64,000 bases of DNA from Gnetum montanum. Taxonomy: Eukaryota > Streptophyta > Gnetopsida > Gnetales > Gnetaceae. This document shows positions 33,920-44,159 of the stretch, piece after piece (within the stretch, counting starts at the first letter, position 1; each line of letters opens with the position of its first letter). Both the position numbers and the translations under genes were made by a program. The stretch is from assembly GCA_015680685.1 (NCBI GenBank), contig MNCI01009380.1:112024-176023 (forward strand), written 5' to 3'. Below the pieces are notes generated by a model. It saw only the letters and a program-made list of their open reading frames with translations. It had not been told where the DNA came from and made no database searches.

Positions 33920-35093
33920 TATCAATCCTACTCTCCTTTCTAAGATTTGCCCTTGGTGGCTGCCCCTTTCGCCTGCTCCTCTAGCCACCTCAAATGCTAG
34001 GACAGCCACCATTTGGTTTCAAAAGGGAGTTGTTTCCATTAGATGTCTTCGTCTCACCAATTAGTGGATTACTTGGGATATTTTCGAAAACTTATATGGG
34101 GCTTCCAGAACTATGCACCAATGCCTTGACCTACTTTATCACTTCATTCATCAGTACTTGCATTTGGATGCTTCGGTTCCTAGTCTCTTCCATGGTCTTC
34201 AACGGATTAATGGATTGAACCTTTTACCCTATAAACCACATGTGTCCTTTCAGTTGTTGCATGATTCATCTATGATTGTTAATTCCTGCAATAGATCATG
34301 GCACAAAGAAGAGTCTGAATAGTTTTGGCTCTCCCTCTTCTCACAAGTTTGGAGCCTTTCAACTCTTCCAAAAATTAAACAATTTCTTTGGTGCCTCTTT
34401 CATCAAGGCCTACCTATCGACAAACGTCATGAGCACCTTGGGATTCCAAACCCTAGTTGCCCTCTCTGTGGAGGTCCTGATGATTTTGTCCACGTTTTTT
34501 GGCATTGCCCCTTCGCTCAGTCTTCATGGGAGTGGGTTTCTAAAGTTTTCCCTTTGTGCAAGTTTTCCCATGAGCTTATCTTGTTCGGCTTTATGGCCAC
34601 CCCATCTGCTGACCTTCAGTTTCTTTGGGAAGTTATTAGGCCCCTCATTCTTTACTATATATGGAAGCACAGATGCACTGCTCTTTTCTAGAACACTGAT
34701 TTGTCTAACTCTAACCATTTAACTATTATGGAAAAATTTCAAATGCTTCGCCTTGTGCATTTTCAAATTATATCTCACACTTCTAAGTTAAAGTTGGATA
34801 CTAATCAGTTGTTTTATTGTTTGCAGCCTTGGAGTAGATACACCAATTCGTGCACTCTTCCCCATCTTGATTTGCTACATCGGAGTGTCTCATCATAATT
34901 TTGAGCATTTTTAGCTCTCTGTTGTTTCCCTAGTCTTATTAACTCACAGTTCTTAGTGATTTCTAGCATGAGGTTGCTCTTTGGAATGTACTCCCACACT
35001 ATGTGAAGGTTTATGTTTCAAGATGTTTTCCTTCAACATCTGCATTTGACATTGTTCTTCTCCCTATTTAACCATCAATATGTTCAGATGTTG
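33920..35093 (+). mobile_element. LINE fragment with RT zinc-binding domain (decayed)
   Basis: The frame through 34365-34560 reads LPKIKQFLWCLFHQGLPIDK, HEHLGIPNPSCPLCGGPDDF, VHVFWHCPFAQSSWEWV. This is the zf-RVT domain at the C-terminus of plant LINE RTs, with the C-x2-C...H...C residues in place. Stops and shifts occur on both sides. The 3' end (34890-35093) is shared with 28915-29135. The insertion sits inside copy B; the join to the right is a one-N gap. Confidence 0.85.
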
Positions 35094-35094
35094 N
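35094..35094. other. Single-N assembly join
   Basis: An isolated N exactly where LINE sequence changes to copy-B sequence. It probably marks a gap of unknown size, so this junction is not reliable. Confidence 0.8.
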
Positions 35095-36544
35095 GGTCAC
35101 TTAAAAGTTTTCATGTCATTCATACATATGTATTTTAAGGTTAATTTTGTAAAAACAAGTCATTTTAGTCTTTCAAAATTAGGGAAGTTCAACTTAGTAG
35201 TTTTTTTCCCAAAACCCTATTTGATGTGTAGTGAATGTCGAGATGATTCCAACAATAGCAATTTAAGAGATAATGTCATTTTCTATAATAAAAATTTAAA
35301 ATTTTAATATTTTCTAAAGTTTAATTTTAAACGAAAAGTTGAAATTTAGGGCTTGGGCTTAAACTAGAGGCCTCCCACTTGCTAAAGTCCAACTCTTAAC
35401 TCCTATCCTATTAGCCACCTAGTCAAGTTGCTAAGTTGCTTAATCAACTAATACAATTTATAAATACCTCAAAATCTTTTTTAAAAAAATTTGGGAGCAT
35501 AGCTTGAGGGGTGGCACTGGCACCCTAATAACTGCATTGGTATCCCATGAAGCTTGCACTAAACACAGTAGGCTTAGTAAAATTTTTTTTTATTTGGCAC
35601 TTGCCTTGGCTCCAATAGACCCATCCTTGTTATTATATGCAATTTTGGTGTCGCAGTTGCACATCCTTTGTAGTCCACCTTTGTGATATCTCTTTCACAA
35701 CAATGCTACCACGAGGATCATCAATTCCTACAAGTCGATGATAGAAAAGATTTGTCAACTAATGGAAAAATAAGTCCATTTATTGATAGACAAAATTTTG
35801 TCACCTAATGGAAATTTTTTAGTAGGAGTTTTAAATAGAAAAATCAAATTTAATTTACTAGTTCGGGTGAAACTTGATTAAAGTGTTAGTTTAGTAGAAG
35901 TTGAGATAAAAATTTTGTAATTAAGCATGCTTATTGTAGAGATGGGTGACCTCTTAAGAAACTCTTGGGAAGTCCCAAAATTCATGCCTAAACACTAGTT
36001 GAAAACCTATAACTTTTGATTTTGAAAGCCTTTTTAGTGAGCAAAGAGTTACTTCTTGTAGATTTCAATCTCTCAGGTGCAATGGTAAAGTCAAATCTAC
36101 CCTATGGAATTCCAAAAATTAGTTTTTAATCATTGTTCCTAAACCATGCTTTAAGAGTCCCAAAAGTCTAATTTAGCACTATTTGAGCATTCAATATCTA
36201 TTCTTAATATATTAATAGTTGTTACTCAAGCTTTTGAATCCAATGGTGATATGAGATTGGTCATCTAAGTAGCTTATAGTTAGATGATATCTTAAATCAT
36301 GCCTTAGTGAGGCCATAACCTAGACTAACTAACCGTGCCTAATAATCTAATTGTTGGGACCAACAAATCTAGCCTTTTTTAGCCATCTTGGATCTTAAAA
36401 TTAGGTAACTAACTTATGCACATAGGTAGACTTGGGTCATTAACTCCTAGTTGATCATTAATGACACTACTAGAGTCAGTGTCCTAAGGGAGGTAGAAAG
36501 GTCATTATGAGTATAGGAAACGAACAAAAACGAACACCAACCTA

Positions 36545-37755
36545 ATGAATTAAGAAGTTGGAGAATCACTTGGCATAGCAAAAATGCAAGAAAGATGTAT
36601 ACTAATTCAACCTACAACTAGATTATTCATGCAACAAACATTGAATGTCATGAAGAATCATAACCTTGTCAAAATAAGACATACAATACCTATGAGGAAT
36701 AAGGCAACAAAGAGTCAAAGCATGAGGGTTGTAACATACAATGTGCTTGCAAGGTCCCTCACTAATGAAAGACAACATCTACTATGTCCACATTAGATGT
36801 TAGATTGTCACAAATACTAATATCCACATATTCTAGCAAAATTTCAAAACATGAATGCTTATGTCTTATGTCTATAAGAAGTCTTGCCATGGGAATTCCT
36901 ATATCAATTCCTACCTAATTTGAAAAATCTAGGATACAAAGGTATCTACAAGCAAAAAGGTTCATGTGATGGTTTTTCCTACATGCCATACCAATTAGCC
37001 TACTGTAGAAACCATAAGATGGGCGGTTGCACGATCGTCTATAAAAGAGCCAAGTTCAAGTTGATATAGAGGTTCAAATGAAGATGAGAAGACATGATTT
37101 TTAGAAATTCAAGTCATGGGGAAGAAAGAGATATCAAGATTTAGAAGAAGCCACATAACCTTGACGTTGGTATTTAAAATACAATCATCAAGAAGACATG
37201 TATGTATGGTCAACACACATTTGGTCATCAAACCAATGTGTCCAAATGTCAAACTTTGTCAAGTATCTTATTTGGTTAATCAAATAAAGGAAATATTGAA
37301 GTACAAGCTATATCTAACCCATGTTGATCTCAACCTAGTGCCATTTATCCTCTGTTAAGACTTCAGTGCAAATGTTAGAATTTATGTTCATTAATTTCTA
37401 AAATATGGAAGTGTGAAAGAACCTTTAGAATAGAAACCCAACTTAAAGAAGATGTTCCCATCAGTTCACTAGGCCATTCCATTGGCCAATACATATTTAG
37501 CCTACTTTGAACTTTCAATAGATAAATAGAATCCCCAAATTTATTAATAGATAATGCTAATGGATATTTTTCATCAAGAAACACAATTCACCAATTATTT
37601 TATCATGACTAACAAAGATTGGTAAACATCCTTCTTTGTTAAGACCCTAAATTATATTCGGTATGATATTTGATTTTTTGAAGTTACCAAATTATTGGAG
37701 TTAATTCTTGAGGAAGAAGTTGAGAAGCAAGATCAAGCCTTGTCATCTTAAGCAA
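36545..37755 (+). pseudogene. CCR4-type deadenylase processed pseudogene, copy B
   Basis: Better preserved than copy A. SQSMRVVTYNVLARSL at about 36713-36760 is the start of the nuclease domain. A VLCL-stop-EV stretch (about 36860) is the catalytic Glu region LCLQEV with Gln changed to stop. PNLKNLGYKGIYKQKGSCDG and GGCTIVYKRAKFKLI (36914-37066) match the LGYxGxYKxR...DGCAIFYKxxKF motif. VCMVNTHLVIKPMCPNVKLC (37200-37260) matches VANTHLxxxPxxxDVKLxQ. VPFILC then DF (about 37340) corresponds to LCGDFN. The end reads VEKQDQALSS at about 37750. No introns, at least six stops or shifts. Confidence 0.8.
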
Positions 37756-38549
37756 AGTTGTACAACCATATAGTCCTTATGAAAAAATTACAACTACATC
37801 ATTTTATCCTAGAGATTGACAAAAATAAAGGAGTTTCTCAGCTTACTTTTATTTCTTGTTTCCTTCATAATTATTTATTTAATTGATATTCCAAATTAGT
37901 TAAGTAAAATAATTTCAAGTAATGCAAGTAGAAAAAAGGATTTTCCCTACATTTACTTGGGTAATTAGAGATATGAGTTGCACTTTGTGTAACCCTAGTT
38001 AGAACTAATGATTGGTGGTTGGTAGATCTTTAATTCACCTCTTGCTATTACCTAGGGATTAAGGTAAATTTTTGATATGATAAGATCTATTTTTCTTAAA
38101 TATCCTTCTTACTTATATTTTATTTGTAGAACAAATGGAAGAATATTAAAATATTCAACCCCGTTTTAAAAGGAGAACAAAAGCATTAGAGCATTGGAGC
38201 ATGGAGGGAGCACTAGAGCATGAAGAACTGTCATTAACATTGATTCATGTAAGTGTTGGTGACCATTTGGGATGCAACCACCAATGAGTGTCCTCAAATA
38301 GGATTTAGGTGCTTGCTGGTCTCTGGCAACACCAAGGCCCAGATACCTCCAAATAGACTCAGTAGTTAATGTGAGTATGTGTGTGTGCTATTGCATCTTA
38401 AAGAGATTCAGCCAACTTTGCAAAATATTGTGAGTTTTGAGAGTTTGTATTCTGTTCAATTGCCTAGTCTATGCAGTCCTTATAATACCTACTTGTAACG
38501 AATAAAGTTTTGCAAAAACATTTGAGCACAACTCTGTAAATCTACTTCT

Positions 38550-38550
38550 N
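38550..38550. other. Single-N assembly join in the left arm
   Basis: An isolated N after TCTACTTCT. It falls where the right arm has its 247-N gap, so this segment of the arms probably resists assembly in both copies. Confidence 0.75.
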
Positions 38551-39174
38551 TCACGTACCAAACTTTATTTTGGCTAGATAATGAATGTCAACAATTACAT
38601 TCAACAGAACCTTCAAAATACTTAACAATTTTTGATTGAAATACCACAGAGATTCACTTTAAAGATAAAAGAAGCTATTCTGGTCCTATCAAAATATCAA
38701 AGATTTTCTGAACCCTCTTGACTATCGAATTGTTCAACGGCTTGACTACATGCAGAGGCTCTCTTACAACAATCTCAATAGTGGTTCTTATACATTGCAC
38801 AATAATAAAATTCACTACAAAAATGCTCTAAAGGCTTTCAAACACAAGCTCTTCTATGGAAAAATTTTAATAAAAATTTTCTATCATGCAACAAGAACAT
38901 TAAGAGCAATCTAAAAATCCCAAAATTACTTGCCAAGCATGATACTATCTAAACCACTAGCTAAACAATTTAAACAGAATAAAAAAAAATAAGCATAACT
39001 CATAGGACTATGACAAAGAGACTGAAATGTTGTCTTTAACAAGTCATCTTACAAGCAATCTTTCACAATGTCTTCTTTTCCAATGCTCTTGCCCCCAAAG
39101 TGAGACCTCTTTCCTTCCTACCCTTGAAGCCCTTTTATAGGGTCTCATAGGTAGTTAGGTATTACAAAATATCT

Positions 39175-39300
39175 TGGGTAACTTCTCTCCCAAGTAAGGA
39201 AGTTATAACTTGCCCAATAAGTTAGGAGATATTACTTGCCCAACAAGTTAGGAAGTTATAACTTATACATGAAGTTAGGAGAAAATCATGCTAACATTGG
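39175..39300. repeat. Short tandem repeats of AAGTTAGGAAGTTATAACTT type
   Basis: Three to four degenerate units of about 26 bp (AAGTTATAACTTGCCC, AATAAGTTAGGAG) lie next to the left arm. A comparable pair of about 55-bp units (TTGTCAACTA...TTTTTTATC...ATGGTGG) lies at about 40210-40310 beside the right arm. Confidence 0.6.
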
Positions 39301-39697
39301 CATGTGTCTTTTTGGTAATTTAAAATTAGCTACAATTATCATGGAATTTTACTTAACTATAATCTTCCATAGGAATAAAATGGATACTAACTAAATGTCC
39401 CCTTTATATAGGACGTTACACAAATATCCCAAAAATTTCTTTTCTCTTTTTAAATAATAATAATAATTTTATCAAAGATGAGCTTTTTGCACAAAGAATT
39501 AGCCATTGCTTGGTCATTAATATAACCTAAGGAATCCCTTTTATAGAGCTAGTGATAAGATACCATCTTATTGTGAGGCATGGAAAATTCTATGGAAATT
39601 TCCCCTTAGCTATTTGCTTTGGGCCAAAGATAGAAGCCACCGTTCCAGCCAGTTGTGCCTAGAAGACATAGCTTTAGCAAAAAATTGACTCTTAGAA

Positions 39698-39865
39698 TTA
39701 CCTTTTTGTGGAGCTAGAGGACATTGGTCATCCCAAAATGCTATACCACTGCACCTGCAACTGCTCTTGGGGCTCTAGTTTTTCACATTGACTGGCGTGT
39801 TGAGCCTGGATCTGATGCAGCTTTGATGGATATGACAGAGGTTTATGGAATAACCCTGTGTAGAA
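39698..39865 (+). pseudogene. Cytochrome P450 C-terminal fragment
   Basis: 39698-39730 reads LPFCGARGHW, a damaged heme-binding loop (usual pattern PFGxGxRxCxG; the Cys ligand is gone). After a one-base shift it reads TAPATALGALVFHIDWRVEP (about 39748-39807), then SDAALMDMTEVYGITLCRN. This is the P450 C-terminus (LhxxFDW...LDMxExxGhT). It is too short and broken to function. It lies at the centre of the long-inverted-repeat element and was probably captured from a P450 gene. The subfamily cannot be told. Confidence 0.75.
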
Positions 39866-40762
39866 ACATAATCTCATCCTCATCCCCACCATGCTTTGAA
39901 AGGAGGCTAATCTATCTTAATTTGTCTTGGTTGATGAGGGCACGGGCTTGGTTCTGCCGTAGGAGGAGGATGCTGGATCTAGATCTGGTCCAATTTCTAG
40001 GTCGTCGGATTCGAGGTTGGGCACTGTAGCTCTAAGATTGATCCCACGGCCATGGTGAAATACAAGATATTCATCACCTATAAACATTAACCCTATGGTG
40101 AATATAGCCACTAGATACTTGGCTTCATTTTAAATTTCCTATAAATGTTGTAATTTCATGACAATTGTAGCCTCTCAATTGAAATGGTGGTTATAACCAC
40201 TACAAAGGCCACTTGTCAACTACAACTTTTTTATCTTCATGGTGGCCACTTGGCAACTGAATGGGACACTTGTCAACTATAGCTTTTTTATCTCTATGGT
40301 GGTTATAACCATCCGAAATGTTTATAACTTACCTAACTACGTATGAGACTCTATAAAAGGGCTTCAAGGGTAGGAAGGAAAGGGGGGTCTCACTCTGGCT
40401 CTTGGTGAGGGGGGAAAGAGCATTGGAAAAGAAGACATTGTGAAAGATTGCTTGTAAGATGACTTGTTAAAGACAACATTTCAGCCTCTTTGTCATAGTC
40501 TTGTGAGTTATGTTTATTTTTTATTTTGTTTAAATTGTTTAGCTAGTGGTTCAAATAGTATCATGCTTGGCAAGTAATTTTGGGATTTTTAGATTGCTCT
40601 TATTGTTCTTGTTGCATGATAGAAAATTTCTATTAAAATTTTGCCATAGAAGAGCTTGTGTTTGAAAGCCTTAAGAGCATTTTAGTAGTGATTTTTATTA
40701 TTGTGCAATGTATAAGAATCGTTATTGAGATTGTTGTAAGAGAGCCTTTGCATGTAGTCAAG

Positions 40763-41009
40763 NNNNNNNNNNNNNNNNNNNNNNNNNNNNNNNNNNNNNN
40801 NNNNNNNNNNNNNNNNNNNNNNNNNNNNNNNNNNNNNNNNNNNNNNNNNNNNNNNNNNNNNNNNNNNNNNNNNNNNNNNNNNNNNNNNNNNNNNNNNNNN
40901 NNNNNNNNNNNNNNNNNNNNNNNNNNNNNNNNNNNNNNNNNNNNNNNNNNNNNNNNNNNNNNNNNNNNNNNNNNNNNNNNNNNNNNNNNNNNNNNNNNNN
41001 NNNNNNNNN
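40763..41009. other. 247-N assembly gap
   Basis: A run of 247 N in the right arm of the inverted-repeat element. By symmetry with 38480-38738 it should hold the missing part of that arm. Confidence 0.95.
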
Positions 41010-41240
41010 TAGACTAGGCAATTGAACAAAATAGGAACTCTCAACAACTCACAGTACTTTGCAAAGTTGGTTGAATCTCTTTAAGATAAGTCATTTATAG
41101 TTTTACACACAACCCAATCATTTCATTTTTCACAACAGCACATCGCAACAACACACACACATACTCACATTAACTAGCAAGCACCTAAATCCTGTTCGAG
41201 GACACTCGTTGGCAGTCACATCCCAAACGGTCGTCAACAG

Positions 41241-42405
41241 TAAGGATGAACAAAAGCCAAGAAGGGTAGTTTGTCACATCCTTATTTTCCAATGATGTTG
41301 TTCCATAACAAAGATGATATTGCTTTGTAACAAATGATGTAATTATTGTAATAGGTCCCAAAGGGCACATTGTAGCAACATGCAAATCTCTTGAGGTGAC
41401 CTTTGTAAGTTTGACCTATGATGTTGGATGATTTAACTTTTCTTGACCTTTTAGAACATGGTTAAGGACATACATGAGGAATCCTTCTATTTGATTATAT
41501 ATATGTATGTACATAATATTGTCCTATTGCATCAAAATATGTGCATAAGCCATACCAAGGCATTACAACACATAAGTTTATTACTTTGCTATATTATTTT
41601 TATTTGATTATAAGATACATAAAAAATGATAAAATAACAAATATACATTTTCATGGTGTTATCAGATGATTGCGCCCTTTATTTTGGGTAGTATAATTTT
41701 ATTTTAATTGGTTAAAAAAACTAATATAAGAGTACATTCACAATTCTTATACCTAACATGTTATGTTAATAGCACTACCATGATTATAGCTATGGTGTTC
41801 TCATCACTATAATTAAGGTGAATTAAGTTCTTAAAAAAGTTATGATAAGAATGTTATTTTAATCAACTCATTAAAGGCAAAAAGCTTTGAACATTTTATG
41901 AACAGATCAAAACTTTCTTCTTTACAAGTTAATGTATTAAAAGCCATACAACATTCAACTATTGCTTCTACTTCAGATTAAATCATTAGTTTGAACACTT
42001 TGAATAAGATATTGCTACTTTGCTAAGGAAGCTTAATCATCTCTATCTCTTATCTATTCATTCTACTTATATATTTCATTGTATTACATCTTTTCATCGC
42101 AAGTTTCTTCCTATTATTCATGGTTTTTATACTTACAAATAATGATGTCTAAATTTCCTAACATTGATGGTGAAATTGCAAATAAAACTATTTCTTTGAA
42201 TAATATTAACTTCTTTGATAGCTTTGATATTACTGGTTTTGTTAAAACTTGGAAAGATGTTGGTTGTGTAGATTTTGTAGTTCTTGGATTATTAAATTTT
42301 TTGTACAAAAATACAAGAGTATGACAAAGAGGTAGACCTTCTAGTGGCATTGAAATGTTAGTGAAATTATTTTTCCAAAATTATGTGCTTTTACAAAAAA
42401 TTAAT
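41241..42405. other. Unassigned AT-rich region
   Basis: No gene recognised. 41250-41410 resembles 33100-33270 in the TNL downstream region. A plus-strand open frame of 81 codons (42079-42324) has no known motif. Confidence 0.5.
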
Positions 42406-43163
42406 TGATGAGCAACAAGTAGCCCCTTTGCTCAACCATACGAATCACAAGAATTCACTAGCAATCTGGTCAAATTCCGTGGACTTAGACCTTAAGTGTA
42501 CCAATAGACAAAGATAGTGACATGGGAATTATGATTGTTTTCTTCTTGGCTTTCACTTGTGTGCAAGCTCATTTGTATGGTTAAGTGTAAGCCATGTTAT
42601 ATGATATTTGTTTATATTTTTATATCTTTATTTATTTAATCTAAGTATGGAAGTAAGGATAATCAATTGGAAAACTAACTATTTGAGTATTCAATGATCC
42701 TTAAGCTAACTAGCCTAACATAAGCATCCATCTCCACTTTCCATATACATCCTGAGCTCGTTCTAACACTATAGGGTTACTAAGTGTCTATTGTTGGGTG
42801 TACTAAAGAGCCACTATTGGGATCACCAAGCATTAAATGATATGTTCAAAGTATTCATACTTATGTGTTTGTTATTAAGTGCATTTATTAACTAAAGACA
42901 TGAATGTAAATTGCATGAATATAAAGTGCATGAAAATAAATATTAATTTATTGTAAGTGTTGCAAGGAGTTCCAAGAATCTCGTCTTTATTATAATCACA
43001 TCAATGTATCTAGGTACAATAAGGATTCATACAATTGCTTGAAGTCCTACTTCGAGCACTTAGAAAATATTTTAACTCTGATAGAAGAAAACTACAAGAA
43101 CTTTGCTACACTAATGACATAATGTGCCATAAATGTGGTGGGTATGTGCATTTATATAGGCAT
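42406..43163 (-). mobile_element. Minus-strand Athila-like LTR, split by element 2
   Basis: It starts TGATGAGCAACAAG at 42406 (reversed LTR end) and runs like the LTR at 13780. At 43163 it is interrupted by element 2. Sequence resumes after the GGCAT duplication at 52891. A TATA-like CCTATATAAATGC lies at about 43148-43160 on the minus strand. No internal region adjoins it, so it is probably a solo LTR; its outer U3 end, somewhere within 52920-53092, is not recognisable. Confidence 0.75.
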
Positions 43164-44018
43164 TGATGAGCCGTGATATCGAGGCCGCAATATTACATCT
43201 GCAATATTGGGTAAGTGATATTGGAGCCTTCCAAGCAATATTGGACATCCAATATTGGGGCCTATCTTGTCACCTATAAATAAGAGGTGGGCACACTTGG
43301 TTTGGAAATAGAAAAATAGTGAGTTAATTTAGTCGTAGTCCCTTACCCGAACTCTTTCCTTTTTCCCTTCTCAGAGTTAGAATTATTTCTAAGTGCCCAC
43401 AATAGGAGTCATAAAGTGAACGAATCTTTATTCGAGCATTGTATACCTGAGCACACCTTGTGGTTGGAAATAAAAATGAATGTTGTGATAAACCTTGTAG
43501 CATTCAGAATATCTTATTTAATATTATTTACAGCTATTTAATGCTTTCCTTAGTTAATTAATGTTCTCTCTCTGACCTTGTTAACTCTCCCAAGTAAGCA
43601 GACTTAGTATGACCACTTCAAGCATGTGTGGAACACTTGGTAACCAGTAACGATTAGCGTTTGGTAATCCTAGTACTGTTGCACTAGTTCAGGATGTGGA
43701 TGGCAAGTGAAAATAGATGTTGGTGTTAGGACTAGTTAGAGCATAGTCGATTTGTTAAATTAAATTAATTACTTAATTATTTCACTTCTCCCTTTGTAGC
43801 ACTAGGACATAAAACATAAAATTATCTTAAAATCATATACCTCAAGTTTACTTAACCATACAATCATGCTATATAGGTAAGCTTGGGAAGACAACGATTG
43901 ACTAACTCATCTAGGTTTTGTAAAGGTGCATAAGCACTTAGTCCTTGGAATTCGACCGAATTATGCATGTACGCTCATATTTGCATGGTTGAGCATAGGG
44001 ATACCTGGTAGCTCATCA
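43164..44018 (+). repeat. 5' LTR of element 2
   Basis: Termini TGATGAGC...GCTCATCA form an 8-bp inverted repeat. Degraded palindromes (CCGTGATATCGAGG, CCGCAATATTACA, CTGCAATATTGGG and others) lie at 43170-43260. A TATA box CCTATAAATAAGAGG is at about 43273-43287. Confidence 0.92.
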
Positions 44019-44019
44019 T

Positions 44020-44036
44020 TGGCACTATTGCCAGGG
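44020..44036 (+). other. Primer binding site of element 2
   Basis: TGGCACTATTGCCAGGG directly follows the LTR end (ATCATT). It is a decayed form of TGGCGCCGTTGCCGGGG, complementary to the tRNA-Asp 3' end, as in Athila-type elements. Confidence 0.8.
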
Positions 44037-44159
44037 ACTTTGTTGATTGTGTGCTAGCTAGAACCTAGGAAATCTTCACATTGTTGGAATGAACCCTTAG
44101 GTTTGGTTATCTTACAATTAGTGAAATGAAAATTACTACACATTGAATAGATAATTATG

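Larger units (their letters stand above)
33640..38160 (+). repeat. Copy B of the CCR4-bearing repeat
   Basis: Same orientation as copy A, about 25 kb away on the other side of the TNL gene. Matching blocks are listed under copy A. It is interrupted by a LINE fragment (33920-35093) and by a single-N join at 35094. It lacks both solo LTRs found in copy A and so gives their empty sites. The long-inverted-repeat element begins about 90 bp after its end. Confidence 0.8.
38250..41240. mobile_element. Long-inverted-repeat element with captured gene fragment
   Basis: The left arm (38250-39170) and right arm (40330-41240) are inverted copies. 38258-38340 pairs with about 41150-41236 (GTTTGGGATG...AGTGTCCTC...GGATTTAGGTGCTTGCT), 38400-38480 with 41010-41085, and 38735-39155 with 40345-40762. 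The 247-N gap on the right equals the matching spacing on the left, so the symmetry is consistent. The arms contain outward TATA-like CTATAAAAGGGCTTC. The 1.15-kb centre holds a P450 fragment. It could be a Pack-type TIR transposon or two LTR-like copies in inverted orientation; no target duplication was identified. Confidence 0.75.

Noticed and set aside
39698-39865. A functional cytochrome P450 gene or exon.
   Set aside because: Only the C-terminal end is present, the heme Cys is lost and a frameshift interrupts it.
40658-41047. Open frames across the N run.
   Set aside because: They are made of unknown bases.
42079-42324. 81-codon plus-strand open frame as a small gene.
   Set aside because: No recognisable motif, AT-rich low-complexity text, and no supporting signals.
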